DNA of 64,000 nucleotides from an uncultured Polaribacter sp. (GCA_943787375.1 CALSME010000004.1:1-64000); one strand, 5' to 3'; shown: positions 45,072 to 54,478, counted from the first letter of the stretch. Made by a program: numbers and translations. The notes: generated by a model from the sequence alone, not told the origin.

Positions 45072-46724
45072 CTAATGCAACAACTCTTTTGCATGTGTAA
45101 GTGCGGAGTCTGAAATGTCTTTACCACTCAACATTTCTGCAATTTCAATGATCCTTTCTTCTGGAGAAAGTTGTTTTAAATTCGTCGTCGTTTTGCCATT
45201 TACATCACTTTTAAAAACTTTGTAATGTTGCGCTCCTTTTGCTGCTATTTGAGGCAAATGCGTAATCGTAATTACCTGCATGTGCTGACTCATCTGCTGC
45301 ATAATCTGTGCTATTTTATTTGAAATTTCACCGGAAACACCCGTGTCTATTTCATCGAAAATAATAGTTGGCAATTGAGTATGTTCAGAAAGTATTTTCT
45401 TGACAGATAGCATAATTCGAGACAATTCTCCACCGGAAGCCACTTTTTTAAGTTCACCAAAATTACCTCCTTTATTTGCTGAAAATAAGAACTGTAATTC
45501 GTCTTTTCCATTGGTAAAGTAATTTTGAGAAGGTGAAATTTGAATTGAAAAACGAGCATTCTCCATTCCAAGTTCTGAGAGCAAATGCTCTAGTGATTTT
45601 TTTAATTTTGGAACCGTTTTTATACGAGCATCGGAAATACTAAGCGCAACTTTGTCTAACTTTTCTGAAATCGCTTCAATTTCTTTATGCTTTGCTGCAA
45701 TGTGTTCCTCAGCATTTTCTTTCTGCAATAACTTTTCAGAGAGTGTTGTTTGAATATTGATTAAATCCGAGATCGAATTTACATAATGCTTTTTCTGTAA
45801 ATTATAAATCAGCTGCAATCGATCATTAATTTTCTCGGCCTCATTGGGATTGAATTCCAAAAGCTCATTGGCATTTTCTAATTCACCCACAAGATCATCC
45901 AATTCAATTTTAAGACTCGAAAATCGGGTTGCTATTGCTTCGTATTCTTTTGAAAATGGTGCTACTTTTTGTAGGTTACTTGCCACAGATGACAATAGAT
46001 TTTGTATTCCTATTTCATCACTAATCGTTAGCGACAATGCTGCTGACAAATGCAATTGAATTTCTTCTACATTATTCAGTTTGTCCAAAGAGACTTCTAA
46101 AGTTTCTTGTTCGTTTGCAACCAAATTTGCCGCTTCTAACTCTTCAAACAAATGAAGATTATAGTCATATTGTTGGTTCGCTTCTCGTTGAGTTTCTTCT
46201 ATTTGAAGCAATTCTTTTTTAAGTGTATTCAACTGCTTTAAACCTCTTTTATAGGAACCTGTTTTTGTTTGATTCTTAGAAAGTGCATCAATCATGGTAA
46301 ATTGAAAATTCACATCCGACAATTCACTTGTTTGATGTTGCGAATGCACATCCATCAATTTTACTTTAAGGGCATTTAACACAGATAATGTCACTGGCGT
46401 ATCGTTTACAAATGCGCGGGACTTCCCCGAAGGTAAAATCTCTCTACGAATAATTGTATCCTGTTCATAATCTAAATCTGCATTTTCAAAAAAAGATTGA
46501 AGTGCATAGGTGCCAACGGCAAGTTTTGCTTCTACAACACATTTTTTAGAACTGTCTTTTAAAGCAGACAAATCGGCTCTATTTCCAAGCACTAAACCTA
46601 AAGCACCTAACAAAATGGACTTTCCTGCTCCTGTTTCTCCTGTTATAATAGACAAACCAGATGAAAAATCAATATGTAAATGATTGATTAATGCGTAATT
46701 ATTTATGGAAATGGAACTCAACAA
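45072..46724 (-). CDS. recN: DNA repair protein RecN
   Basis: A 550-residue SMC-like ATPase for double-strand-break repair. Walker A is GETGAGKS near residues 30-37 after NYALINHLHIDFSSGLSII; a long coiled coil fills residues ~150-370; the C-terminal lobe has ASGGELSRIMLS (signature) and TIIFDEIDTGVSG (Walker B). The start is TTG at 46724 (or the adjacent TTG at 46721); no in-frame ATG precedes the conserved N-terminus. It begins 59 nt after the DUF4835 gene stop and is followed by fabI. Confidence 0.95.
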   Translation of the reverse strand: MLSSISINNYALINHLHIDFSSGLSIITGETGAGKSILLGALGLVLGNRADLSALKDSSKKCVVEAKLAVGTYALQSFFENADLDYEQDTIIRREILPSGKSRAFVNDTPVTLSVLNALKVKLMDVHSQHQTSELSDVNFQFTMIDALSKNQTKTGSYKRGLKQLNTLKKELLQIEETQREANQQYDYNLHLFEELEAANLVANEQETLEVSLDKLNNVEEIQLHLSAALSLTISDEIGIQNLLSSVASNLQKVAPFSKEYEAIATRFSSLKIELDDLVGELENANELLEFNPNEAEKINDRLQLIYNLQKKHYVNSISDLINIQTTLSEKLLQKENAEEHIAAKHKEIEAISEKLDKVALSISDARIKTVPKLKKSLEHLLSELGMENARFSIQISPSQNYFTNGKDELQFLFSANKGGNFGELKKVASGGELSRIMLSVKKILSEHTQLPTIIFDEIDTGVSGEISNKIAQIMQQMSQHMQVITITHLPQIAAKGAQHYKVFKSDVNGKTTTNLKQLSPEERIIEIAEMLSGKDISDSALTHAKELLH

Positions 46725-46783
46725 TAGCTGATTATTTTAAAAATTAAAATTAGTGAATTTTAATGAAATTTCCTTCTGTATTT

Positions 46784-47674
46784 CTAATCTAACTTCCGCC
46801 ATTTTGCACTGTTATTTGGAGATATTTTACGAAGCGTTTTGGCCACTAATGAAGCCTTTTGTGTTTTGCTTCCTCCAGAGTATAAATTCACAATTTCGTC
46901 GGATTTGGCATCTAAAAACAACCGAATGAGATAGTTTCCAACGGTTTTGTTATAAATTGATTCCAGGGAAATCAAACTATTCTCAACAGCTTGTTTTGCA
47001 GCGCGTTCGTTTTTGTGTAAATTATCAAATCCCTTTCGATGATAATCGTACAAAATCGTTCTATAGTTTTTGAGTTTCGGAGACAAGAGGTTGTCAATCA
47101 ATAAATAACGATTTTGCTTCCCAACTACATTTTGCCATGATTGAATGCCACTTTGCTGCGCTTGTAACATTACATTTTGTGCTTCTTTTAAATATTTTTC
47201 TCCACCGTACTTTTTAAAAGTATCTGCATCTGCTCCTAAAATAATGTTGACATAAAAGACAATGGTAGAGATTAAATTGCTATCAAATGAATTTGGATTG
47301 TAGATAAACGGATCAAACTCGTTGTAGGTAAAAGAAAATTTCTCATCTCTTATATTTAAAATCGGTGAATCGTAAGTGGTCCCATAAACGGGTCTTGTAG
47401 ACTGTACTTGAATGGATGCTTCAAAAGTATTATTGTCTCTTGAAGTGATGATAATATTTATTGCACAGGTGATGCGCTCTTCCACCTCAACCTCATTATC
47501 GGTCCATTTTGTTTGATTGATAAACTCAGACAAAGAACTTTGTAGGGTTTTAAACACCTGCACATTTGAACCTTGTACTTGTGCAGAATTCACAGTCACC
47601 AAACAATTTAGTTCTTGTGCACTAATACTAATGGTTGAAAAAAAAAGGAAGAAAAGGGCTATTTTTTGTTGCAT
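46784..47674 (-). CDS. DUF4835 family secreted protein
   Basis: A 296-residue protein with a signal peptide (MQQKIALFFLFFSTISISAQ). ELNCLVTVNSAQVQGSNVQVFKTLQSSLSEFINQTKWT at the mature N-terminus is the DUF4835 hallmark; FILDxGxxYFxxYGG-like NIILGADADTFKKYGGEKY lies mid-protein. Function unknown, probably periplasmic or outer-membrane associated. The order coaBC-DUF4835-recN is conserved in flavobacteria as I recall, which supports the call. Confidence 0.88.
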   Translation of the reverse strand: MQQKIALFFLFFSTISISAQELNCLVTVNSAQVQGSNVQVFKTLQSSLSEFINQTKWTDNEVEVEERITCAINIIITSRDNNTFEASIQVQSTRPVYGTTYDSPILNIRDEKFSFTYNEFDPFIYNPNSFDSNLISTIVFYVNIILGADADTFKKYGGEKYLKEAQNVMLQAQQSGIQSWQNVVGKQNRYLLIDNLLSPKLKNYRTILYDYHRKGFDNLHKNERAAKQAVENSLISLESIYNKTVGNYLIRLFLDAKSDEIVNLYSGGSKTQKASLVAKTLRKISPNNSAKWRKLD

Positions 47675-47761
47675 TTTTTTGGTTTTTTATCAAGTTTAAG
47701 AAGTGTTAGCATCTAAAAACATAGGAGAATCCTCAACTACTTTAAAGACGATATCTTACAC

Positions 47762-48967
47762 TTATAATTTGGCGACAATAGCATTCATAATGTCTTCAGC
47801 TACTGCATCTTTAGATTTCAATCCGAATGTTTGCATACTCAAATCTTTATCAATAATAGTAATTTTATTGGTATCTGTTGCAAAACCAGCTCCTTTATCT
47901 TGTAAGGAATTCAAAACAATGAGATCTAAATTTTTCTTTTTCAACTTGCCTTTTGCGTTTTCCGCTTCGTTATTTGTTTCCAATGCAAAACCCACTAATA
48001 ATTGATGTTCTTTAATTTCACCTAAAGAAGCTAAAATGTCTTTAGTCTTTTCCAAAACAATTTCAATGGTAGCCTCCTTCTTTTTTATTTTCTGAGTAGC
48101 CACATTTTTTGGTCGATAGTCTGCAACCGCTGCAGACAGTATCGCAATGTCAGTATCTTTAAAATACTGATGGGCTTGGGCATACATTTCTTCGGCTGAT
48201 TTTACATCAATTCTTTTCACAAATGAATGTTGAATGGTTTCAGCACTCGGACCAGCTATTAAGATGACTTCTGCGCCTAAATTTGCAGCTGTTTTTGCAA
48301 TTGCAAACCCCATTTTTCCTGACGAATGATTTCCTATAAAACGTACAGGGTCGATTGCTTCGTATGTAGGTCCAGCAGTTAATAGTAGTTTTTTTCCTTT
48401 TAAAGGCAATTTATTTAGAAGATCCTTTTCTATAAAAGATACAATATCTTCGGGTTCAGCCATTCTTCCTTCTCCAACCAAACCACTTGCTAGTTCGCCG
48501 GAGGTTGCAGGAATCATGACATTACCAAAACCTTGTAATTGGTCTAAATTATTTTTTGTTGATGGATGAATGTACATGTCTAGATCCATTGCTGGAGCAA
48601 AATAAACAGGACATTTAGAAGACAAATAAGTTGCCAATAATAAGTTGTCGCAAACGCCATTCATCATTTTTGAAAGGGTATTTGCAGTGGCTGGAGCAAT
48701 GACCATAATGTCTGCCCAAAGCCCTAATTCTACATGATTGTTCCAGAGTTCATTTTCTGATTCTTTATCATAAAAAGTAGAATGAACAGGGTTTTTGGAA
48801 AGTGTAGAAAGTGTAAGGGGGGTAATAAAATCTTTAGACGCAGGAGTCATAATTACTTGAACTTCTGCGCCTAGTTTTATAAATAAACGGACTAGACTTG
48901 CCGTTTTGTAGGCGGCAATTCCAGCAGTGATACCTAATAACACTTTTTTACCGCTTAAAACAGACAT
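47762..48967 (-). CDS. coaBC: Bifunctional phosphopantothenoylcysteine decarboxylase / phosphopantothenate-cysteine ligase
   Basis: A 401-residue CoA-synthesis enzyme. The N-terminal flavoprotein (CoaC) domain has KKVLLGITAGIAAYK, the catalytic-His segment NNHVELGLWAD, APATANTLSKMMNG and GVCDNLLLA. The C-terminal ligase (CoaB) starts KKLLLTAGPTYEAIDPVRFIGNHSSGKMG near residue 190. It makes 4'-phosphopantetheine from phosphopantothenate. It lies 1 nt downstream of rpoZ, so it is co-transcribed with rpoZ and bamD. Confidence 0.95.
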   Translation of the reverse strand: MSVLSGKKVLLGITAGIAAYKTASLVRLFIKLGAEVQVIMTPASKDFITPLTLSTLSKNPVHSTFYDKESENELWNNHVELGLWADIMVIAPATANTLSKMMNGVCDNLLLATYLSSKCPVYFAPAMDLDMYIHPSTKNNLDQLQGFGNVMIPATSGELASGLVGEGRMAEPEDIVSFIEKDLLNKLPLKGKKLLLTAGPTYEAIDPVRFIGNHSSGKMGFAIAKTAANLGAEVILIAGPSAETIQHSFVKRIDVKSAEEMYAQAHQYFKDTDIAILSAAVADYRPKNVATQKIKKKEATIEIVLEKTKDILASLGEIKEHQLLVGFALETNNEAENAKGKLKKKNLDLIVLNSLQDKGAGFATDTNKITIIDKDLSMQTFGLKSKDAVAEDIMNAIVAKL

Positions 48968-48968
48968 A

Positions 48969-49289
48969 TTATTCTGTTTCTGGTGTTCTGTGATATACTT
49001 TATTGTTTAACCATTCCTCAACAGCTAGTGCGGTTGGCTTTGGCAATCTTTCATAAAATTTAGAAACTTCTATCTGTTCCTTATTTTCAAAAACCTCTTC
49101 TAAACTATCATTGTAAGTGGCAAACTCATCTAATTTGTCAACCAATTCTGTCTTTAAATCGTTGTTGATTTGAGTCGCTCTTTTTGCTATAATTGAAATG
49201 GCTTCGTAGATGTTTTCTGTCTGCGCTTCAATTTCTTTTTTGTCATAAGTAACAGTACTTACAGCAGCTTTCGTTTCTTTATAATCCAT
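48969..49289 (-). CDS. rpoZ: RNA polymerase omega subunit, Bacteroidota type
   Basis: A 106-residue protein recognised as the divergent Bacteroidota RpoZ: TENIYEAISIIAKRATQINNDLKTEL matches the omega core helix region (residues 25-50), and KPTALAVEEWLNNKVYHR forms the C-terminal part. It helps assemble beta' in RNA polymerase. It lies between bamD and coaBC with gaps of 9 and 1 nt, the standard flavobacterial order. Confidence 0.88.
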   Translation of the reverse strand: MDYKETKAAVSTVTYDKKEIEAQTENIYEAISIIAKRATQINNDLKTELVDKLDEFATYNDSLEEVFENKEQIEVSKFYERLPKPTALAVEEWLNNKVYHRTPETE

Positions 49290-49298
49290 GATTGTTAT

Positions 49299-50156
49299 TT
49301 ACTTTTTTGTTTCAATTTGTATTTTCCCTTTTTGCACTAAATCTGCTACTCTTGTTTGCTCTTTTTGTAAAGTAGCGAACATTTCATTGGCGTCTACTAG
49401 ATACTTAGATTCTGGGAAGTTTCGCTTCAGTTTGTCATAAGCATTTACTGCATCTTTAATTCGTTCGAGCTTTCTTCTATCAAAACTTTTTAGAACAAAA
49501 TCGTGTGCCGCTTTTAAACGGTAATAAAGGGCTTCTTCTTTAAACTCAGAACCTAGATAGTCTGACAATAAGTTATCGAAAGCCTGAATTGCAGCTTTGT
49601 AATTTCTTAGGTCATAATCCGCAGTTCTGTAATATGTTTTTGCAATTTCAAAAGATTTTTTTTGCAATTTTATTCTCAACTCAGCATAATGTTTATTTGC
49701 TTCGGGAAGTTTTTCTGAATCTGGATATTCGTTTATAAATCCTTGAAAAGCTTCTAATGCTTTATTGGTATCTGTTGGATCTAAACTAAAAACTGGAGAT
49801 GCTAATTTATAGCTATATGCCGATAAAAAAGAAGCTTCTTCTTTCTTTGAACTTTTTGGGTAGTTGCTTGCAAATCGGTCAAAGTAATATCCAGCTGTTG
49901 TATAGTTTTTTTCATTGAAATTAGATTGCGCAACCATAAACTGAATTCTTTCCATTTGAGGTTTCCCTCTATAATAAGGAGTTACTTTTTCAAACAAACG
50001 CAATGCCTTGGTATACTTTTGAGATTCGTATAACTTGACAGCCATTTTGTATTGTTCTTCTTCAGAACCCTTATTGAGCACTTTTTGATATTCTCCACAA
50101 GAGAATAACATTGCACAAAGCACGAATAAACAAGCTAAATTTTTAATTTTTTGCAT
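49299..50156 (-). CDS. bamD: Outer membrane assembly lipoprotein BamD
   Basis: A 285-residue lipoprotein with signal and lipobox MLFSCGEYQK (Cys near residue 20), followed by TPR-like helices: EEQYKMAVKLYESQKYTKALRLFEKV, FDRFASNYPKSSKKEEASFLSA and AIQAFDNLLSDYLGSEFKEEALY. It is part of the BAM complex for outer-membrane protein insertion. A -7 box TAATTTTG (50168-50161) lies only 4 nt before the ATG, suggesting a very short or absent leader. It heads the bamD-rpoZ-coaBC run. Confidence 0.92.
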   Translation of the reverse strand: MQKIKNLACLFVLCAMLFSCGEYQKVLNKGSEEEQYKMAVKLYESQKYTKALRLFEKVTPYYRGKPQMERIQFMVAQSNFNEKNYTTAGYYFDRFASNYPKSSKKEEASFLSAYSYKLASPVFSLDPTDTNKALEAFQGFINEYPDSEKLPEANKHYAELRIKLQKKSFEIAKTYYRTADYDLRNYKAAIQAFDNLLSDYLGSEFKEEALYYRLKAAHDFVLKSFDRRKLERIKDAVNAYDKLKRNFPESKYLVDANEMFATLQKEQTRVADLVQKGKIQIETKK

Positions 50157-50160
50157 CGGG

Positions 50161-50168
50161 CAAAATTA
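50161..50168 (-). promoter_or_regulatory. -7 box 4 nt before the bamD start
   Basis: On the minus strand TAATTTTG (50168-50161), then CCCG, then ATG (50156). No clean TTG at the -33 position. Compatible with a leaderless mRNA if used. Confidence 0.35.
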
Positions 50169-50327
50169 CTAATTAAATATGGATTAATAAAACGATTTTC
50201 AAACACTCTTAATAGTGTTTTGCAATAATCCGTAAAAAACAGCATAATAGCGCATCATTGGGTGCTAAAAGTTTGTTAATCTTATCTTTTACAGGAAAGA
50301 AAACACAAAAAATGAGCGCAGATATTT

Positions 50328-51203
50328 TTAAAAATTATTGACAAATTCAGCAATCTTAGACTGTAAATCAGCACTTGCTTTTACCAACGGCAAACGAACT
50401 TCATTTGAAGTTATCTTTAATTCTTGTAAAACGGTTTTGATTCCCGCAGGATTGTTCTCCTCAAAAATATAATCTACAACATCCATTAATTGAAAATGCA
50501 ATTGATAGGCTTCTTTGTTTTTTCCCTCCAAACCTAACTGAATCATTTCTGAAAACACCTTCGGAAATGCTTGACCAATTACAGAAATTACCCCCGATCC
50601 TCCAGCTAAGGTAATCGCAAGCGCCAAATCATCATCTCCAGAAATGACTAAAAAACCAGCAGGTTTATTTTTGATCAATTCTAAATATTGTTGGGTGTTA
50701 TTTCCAGCTTCTTTAACAGCGATAATATTTTTAAAATCATTTGCCAGTCGCAAAGTTGTTTCAACAGACATGTTTTTTGCAGTTCTTCCAGGAACATTGT
50801 ATAAAATAACTGGAACTGGTGAGGCTTCTGCGATGGCTTTAAAATGCTGATAAAACCCCTCTTGTGTTGGCTTACTGTAGTAGGGTGCAACGGATAAAAT
50901 CGCATCGATATTGGTAAAATCTCTTGTTGTCAATTCATGAACAACACGAGCAGTATTATTACCTCCAACACCCAAAACCAAAGGCAACCTTCCATTATTG
51001 GCGGTCACAATTACCTCAATTATTTTTAATTTTTCTTCAGATGTAATCGTAGCACTTTCGCCAGTGGTTCCATTAATCACAAGGTAATCTACACCGTTAT
51101 CAATATTAAAATTTACTAACTTTATAAGCGACTCAAAATCGACACTTTGATCAGCTTTAAAAGGGGTTACCAAAGCAACTCCTGTTCCTACAAATTTTTG
51201 CAT
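50328..51203 (-). CDS. dapA: 4-hydroxy-tetrahydrodipicolinate synthase
   Basis: A 291-residue TIM-barrel aldolase, first committed step of lysine/diaminopimelate synthesis (pyruvate + aspartate semialdehyde). The Schiff-base Lys is in IAVKEAGNN near residue 163, the catalytic Tyr in [10 protein letters not shown] near 135, and the pyruvate-binding [10 protein letters not shown] near 44-53. A promoter is visible at 51225-51257. dapF is also in this window at 60418-61188. Confidence 0.96.
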   Translation of the reverse strand: MQKFVGTGVALVTPFKADQSVDFESLIKLVNFNIDNGVDYLVINGTTGESATITSEEKLKIIEVIVTANNGRLPLVLGVGGNNTARVVHELTTRDFTNIDAILSVAPYYSKPTQEGFYQHFKAIAEASPVPVILYNVPGRTAKNMSVETTLRLANDFKNIIAVKEAGNNTQQYLELIKNKPAGFLVISGDDDLALAITLAGGSGVISVIGQAFPKVFSEMIQLGLEGKNKEAYQLHFQLMDVVDYIFEENNPAGIKTVLQELKITSNEVRLPLVKASADLQSKIAEFVNNF

Positions 51204-51224
51204 TTTTTTTATTTATTTAAAGGA

Positions 51225-51257
51225 CAAAAATATTAAATTATTTATCGTAAAAAGCAA
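51225..51257 (-). promoter_or_regulatory. dapA promoter
   Basis: On the minus strand TTG (51257-51255), 22-nt spacer, TATTTTTG (51232-51225), about 22 nt before the dapA ATG. The spacer is slightly long. Confidence 0.5.
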
Positions 51258-51307
51258 TCAAAACTTCCAAACACAATAATTTTACAACTTCCTCTTTTTT
51301 TGTTGAA

Positions 51308-51829
51308 TTATGACGCTTCGATACTTCCGAGAATTTGAAGGTATTTTTCGAGTTCTGCATGAAAACTGTCAATATTATCTATCTGTTCTGAAATTTCTAA
51401 ATCAAACAAGGATTGATTGACATTCGAAAAACCAATTTTAAAACAGGCTTGCGATTGTTGAATAAGACTTTCTAAAAAAACGTGATTTGTATCAAAATAA
51501 CAAATTAAGAGATCAAATGGAGTATCTACAAAAATTTGCAAGCTCACATCCTTGATTTTTCCTTTCCAATTAAAATCATTGTCAGAAAAATGATGAAACG
51601 ATTTTTCGTCACTTTTATGGAATTCTCTGTAGCAATACCAGTTGACACTTCGATGTTCTGAAAATAATTTTTTAACTTTTTCTTGAAACTCATGAACATC
51701 ATTCAATGCCATTGTCGATACAATACCAATGTTTTTTATTTTGTTATTGGCAACAACTCTTTTACGTGTTTGGGAAGCTTGTTTAATTTCCTTCTGTAAA
51801 AAATATTTTTTAATTTTAGAAAAAATCAT
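51308..51829 (-). CDS. DUF6913 domain-containing protein
   Basis: A 173-residue soluble protein. It opens with a basic helix (MIFSKIKKYFLQKEIKQASQTRKRV), then NKIKNIGIVSTMAL and a later FDLLICYFDTNHVFLESLIQQS segment ending KIGFSNVNQSLFDLEI, the pattern of flavobacterial DUF6913 proteins. No catalytic motif was recognised; function unknown. It is divergent from the nucleotidase pair and lies upstream of dapA on the same strand. Confidence 0.78.
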   Translation of the reverse strand: MIFSKIKKYFLQKEIKQASQTRKRVVANNKIKNIGIVSTMALNDVHEFQEKVKKLFSEHRSVNWYCYREFHKSDEKSFHHFSDNDFNWKGKIKDVSLQIFVDTPFDLLICYFDTNHVFLESLIQQSQACFKIGFSNVNQSLFDLEISEQIDNIDSFHAELEKYLQILGSIEAS

Positions 51830-51895
51830 TTGCTGTAATTGATAATAGCTTAAATTAGCTGGTACAAATTTACTTAAAAAGAGCTTACCAAGTCT

Positions 51896-52648
51896 ATGAA
51901 AAAAGCACTTCTTCTCTTCAGCCTCTTCCTCCTCTTTGTTGGATGTGAAAAAAAATCAGTTTCCCTAGTTAAAACAACAGCTGATATGATTACGATTGAC
52001 AGTACTCTTATCGAGAAAGCTGCATTCAATAAACAAATAGCACCCTACAAGAAAAAAATGATTGCAGAAATAAATACTGTAATTTCATATGCCCCAAAAA
52101 ACATTAACCGATATGATGGAAAAATGCAAAGCTCGTTAGGAAATTTATTAGCGGATTTATGTTATGAAAGAGCAAATGTCATTTTCAAAGAGCGTACAGG
52201 AAAGGAAATCGATTTTTCAATGTTTAACTATGGCGGAATTAGAGCAAGTATTTCTAAAGGAACCGTAACAAATAAAAACCCTTTTGAATTAATGCCTTTC
52301 GAAAACAGCCTAGTTGTTGTTGAACTTTCTGGAAAAAAAATAGCCGAATTAGTCGACTACTTTATAAAAAATAAAAGTGCGCACCCCCTATCTAAAAATA
52401 TTGAACTGCTGATTAACACCGATACATCCTATCAATTAAAAATAAACAATCAAGAATTTGACCTTTCAGAAAACTACTTTGTTTTAACTTCTGATTATTT
52501 GCAAAGTGGTGGAGATAAAATGGATTTTTTTAAAAACCCAATTTCGCTTTTCAAAACAGATTATAAAATGCGACATGCCATCATCGACGAATTTAAAAGC
52601 TTAGATACCTTGAGAACCTCGTTAGACAATCGCGTAATACTTCAATAA
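51896..52648 (+). CDS. Lipoprotein with 5'-nucleotidase C-terminal domain
   Basis: A 250-residue lipoprotein (lipobox LLFVGCEKK). The rest is the 5'-nucleotidase C-terminal (substrate-specificity) domain: LGNLLADLCYERAN, FNYGGIRASISKGTVT and PFENSLVVVELSGKKI are signatures, with the nucleotide-stacking region in DYLQSGGDKMDFF. The catalytic metallophosphatase half is the next gene, 1 nt downstream, so one two-domain enzyme is split into two polypeptides with the C-domain encoded first. The pair would act in the periplasm on nucleotides. Confidence 0.9.
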   Translation: MKKALLLFSLFLLFVGCEKKSVSLVKTTADMITIDSTLIEKAAFNKQIAPYKKKMIAEINTVISYAPKNINRYDGKMQSSLGNLLADLCYERANVIFKERTGKEIDFSMFNYGGIRASISKGTVTNKNPFELMPFENSLVVVELSGKKIAELVDYFIKNKSAHPLSKNIELLINTDTSYQLKINNQEFDLSENYFVLTSDYLQSGGDKMDFFKNPISLFKTDYKMRHAIIDEFKSLDTLRTSLDNRVILQ

Positions 52649-52649
52649 A

Positions 52650-53561
52650 ATGGACAGAAGAAAATTTATACATCAAACAGCTGCTGCTGCCGTACTTACT
52701 TCTGTTGGTAGCTTAACGTTGCCTAGTTTCACGAAAAAAAGAAAACACATTACCATTTTACACACCAATGATACCCACAGTAGAATTGAACCTTTTGAAA
52801 CCTCGCATCACAGATACCCAAACAAAGGAGGGGTAGCCAGGAGAGCCACGTTAGTGGAACGTATTCGTAAAGAAAATGCAAATACATTATTATTAGATGC
52901 TGGAGATATCTTCCAAGGAACCCCCTATTTTAATTATTTTGGTGGTGAATTAGAGTTCAAGCTAATGAGCATGCTAAAATACGATGTAGCGACCATTGGA
53001 AATCACGATTTTGACAATTCAATCGAGGGTTTACACAAACAATTACCAAATGCAAATTTCGATTTTGTTTCTGCGAATTACGATTTTAAAAATACCGTCT
53101 TAGACACCCATGTAAAACCCTATAAAATCATAATGAAAGATGGTATTAAAATTGGAGTTTTCGGCTTAGGAATACAATTAGAAGCTTTGGTAGATCCAAA
53201 AATGTACAAAGAGACAGCGTATCTTGATCCCTTAGAAATTGCGCAAGACATGAGTCGGATTTTAAAAAAAGACGAAGAATGTGATTTGGTGATTTGTCTT
53301 TCTCATTTAGGCTATTTCTACAAACGAAATCCTACTAAAATATCGGATTTAAATTTAGCAAAAAACACGAAAAACATTGATTTAATTATTGGTGGACACA
53401 CACACACTTTTTTACCAAAACCAACAATTGTAAGAAACAGTGCCGACAAAAACATGTTGGTCAACCAAGTAGGTGCTTATGGAATTAACTTGGGCAGAGT
53501 TGACTTCTATTTTGATGAAAACAATAAAAAATCGTCAGAAGGAACTACTATTTTGGTTTAA
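52650..53561 (+). CDS. Metallophosphatase half of a split 5'-nucleotidase
   Basis: A 303-residue calcineurin-like phosphoesterase. A Tat-type signal (MDRRKFIHQTAAAAVLTSVG) targets it to the periplasm. Metal-binding motifs are all present: HTNDTHSRIEP near residues 38-48, LLDAGDIFQG, TIGNHDFDN and GGHTHTFLP. No C-terminal nucleotidase domain follows; that domain is the preceding gene, one base upstream. The two are surely co-transcribed and probably act together. Confidence 0.92.
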   Translation: MDRRKFIHQTAAAAVLTSVGSLTLPSFTKKRKHITILHTNDTHSRIEPFETSHHRYPNKGGVARRATLVERIRKENANTLLLDAGDIFQGTPYFNYFGGELEFKLMSMLKYDVATIGNHDFDNSIEGLHKQLPNANFDFVSANYDFKNTVLDTHVKPYKIIMKDGIKIGVFGLGIQLEALVDPKMYKETAYLDPLEIAQDMSRILKKDEECDLVICLSHLGYFYKRNPTKISDLNLAKNTKNIDLIIGGHTHTFLPKPTIVRNSADKNMLVNQVGAYGINLGRVDFYFDENNKKSSEGTTILV

Positions 53562-53572
53562 ATAATTACACA

Positions 53573-54475
53573 GTGACTAAAAACAATATTAAATATCCTA
53601 TAGCTTATAATAAGCTAACTAAAGAGTTAGTAAATATCTCTGATGTGACAGAGCATAATAAAACACATTTAATATGTAAAGATTGTGAAGGAGTTTTTAT
53701 TAGTTACTTAAACCACAAAACACCACATTTTAAACATAAATCAATAACAAATTGTGAAAAAGTAGAATCCTATATTCATTGGGTTACTAAAGAGGTTTTT
53801 AGAAATATTGATACAATAAAGCTTCCAAAGATTTTTAAAACTGATTTAACTGAAACTCAGAGAAAAGAATTAAAAACTGCTATAGATAACTTAATAAATG
53901 ATAAAGTTCCAGAAACATTACATATCTATTTTTGGCGTAATTTCAAGAAAAATATAACAGAAAATATAGAGTTTAAAATTGATGAAGTAGAGATTGAAAA
54001 ACCCTACACAACAAGATTAGGTAATATTAAAGTAGATATAGTTGCAAACATTAACAATCAAGAATTATTTATTGAACCCTATTTCACAAACCCAATTGAT
54101 AACTTAAAAAAAGAAAAATTAATTCAACATGGAACACCAACAATAGCTATTAACTTAGTGTTATTTATTGAAAAATTCGGATATGGATATACTATTGAGA
54201 ATTTGACTAAATATTTAATTTCAATAGAAGGAAAAAGTTGGGTTTACTTTAGAGAAAATCAAATTAAAAATCACATATCTAAGTATTTAGGGTATGTAAA
54301 AGAAGAAATTGAAAAAAATAAAAATATTATAGAAAAACATAATACCAAAACTAAAGAAATAGTTAGACTTAAAAAAGAGTTAAAAATACTTGAAGATAAA
54401 ATTAAACCTACTGTAGAAAAAATATCGGACATTAGAGAAGATATATGGAATTTAGAAAAGGAAATTAAACATTAA
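53573..54475 (+). CDS. CoiA-like protein: zinc-ribbon-type N-terminus, PD-(D/E)xK-like nuclease fold, coiled coil
   Basis: A 300-residue protein that I assign to CoiA-like/competence-associated proteins by pattern. Residues 35-61 hold C35-x2-C38, H52-F-x-H55 and C61, followed by ESYIHW. Residues 148-195 (GNIKVDIVANINNQELFIEPYFTN-type) have D155 and E168 in two consecutive strands as in the restriction-nuclease fold of CoiA relatives, although the usual Lys after the Glu is lacking. Residues ~240-300 form a Lys/Glu-rich coiled coil. Start is GTG at 53573. Codons are much richer in ATA/AAT than neighbouring genes, suggesting foreign origin. It lies 11 nt after the nucleotidase and 3 nt from the convergent ligA stop. 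Confidence 0.65.
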   Translation: MTKNNIKYPIAYNKLTKELVNISDVTEHNKTHLICKDCEGVFISYLNHKTPHFKHKSITNCEKVESYIHWVTKEVFRNIDTIKLPKIFKTDLTETQRKELKTAIDNLINDKVPETLHIYFWRNFKKNITENIEFKIDEVEIEKPYTTRLGNIKVDIVANINNQELFIEPYFTNPIDNLKKEKLIQHGTPTIAINLVLFIEKFGYGYTIENLTKYLISIEGKSWVYFRENQIKNHISKYLGYVKEEIEKNKNIIEKHNTKTKEIVRLKKELKILEDKIKPTVEKISDIREDIWNLEKEIKH

Positions 54476-54478
54476 TAT

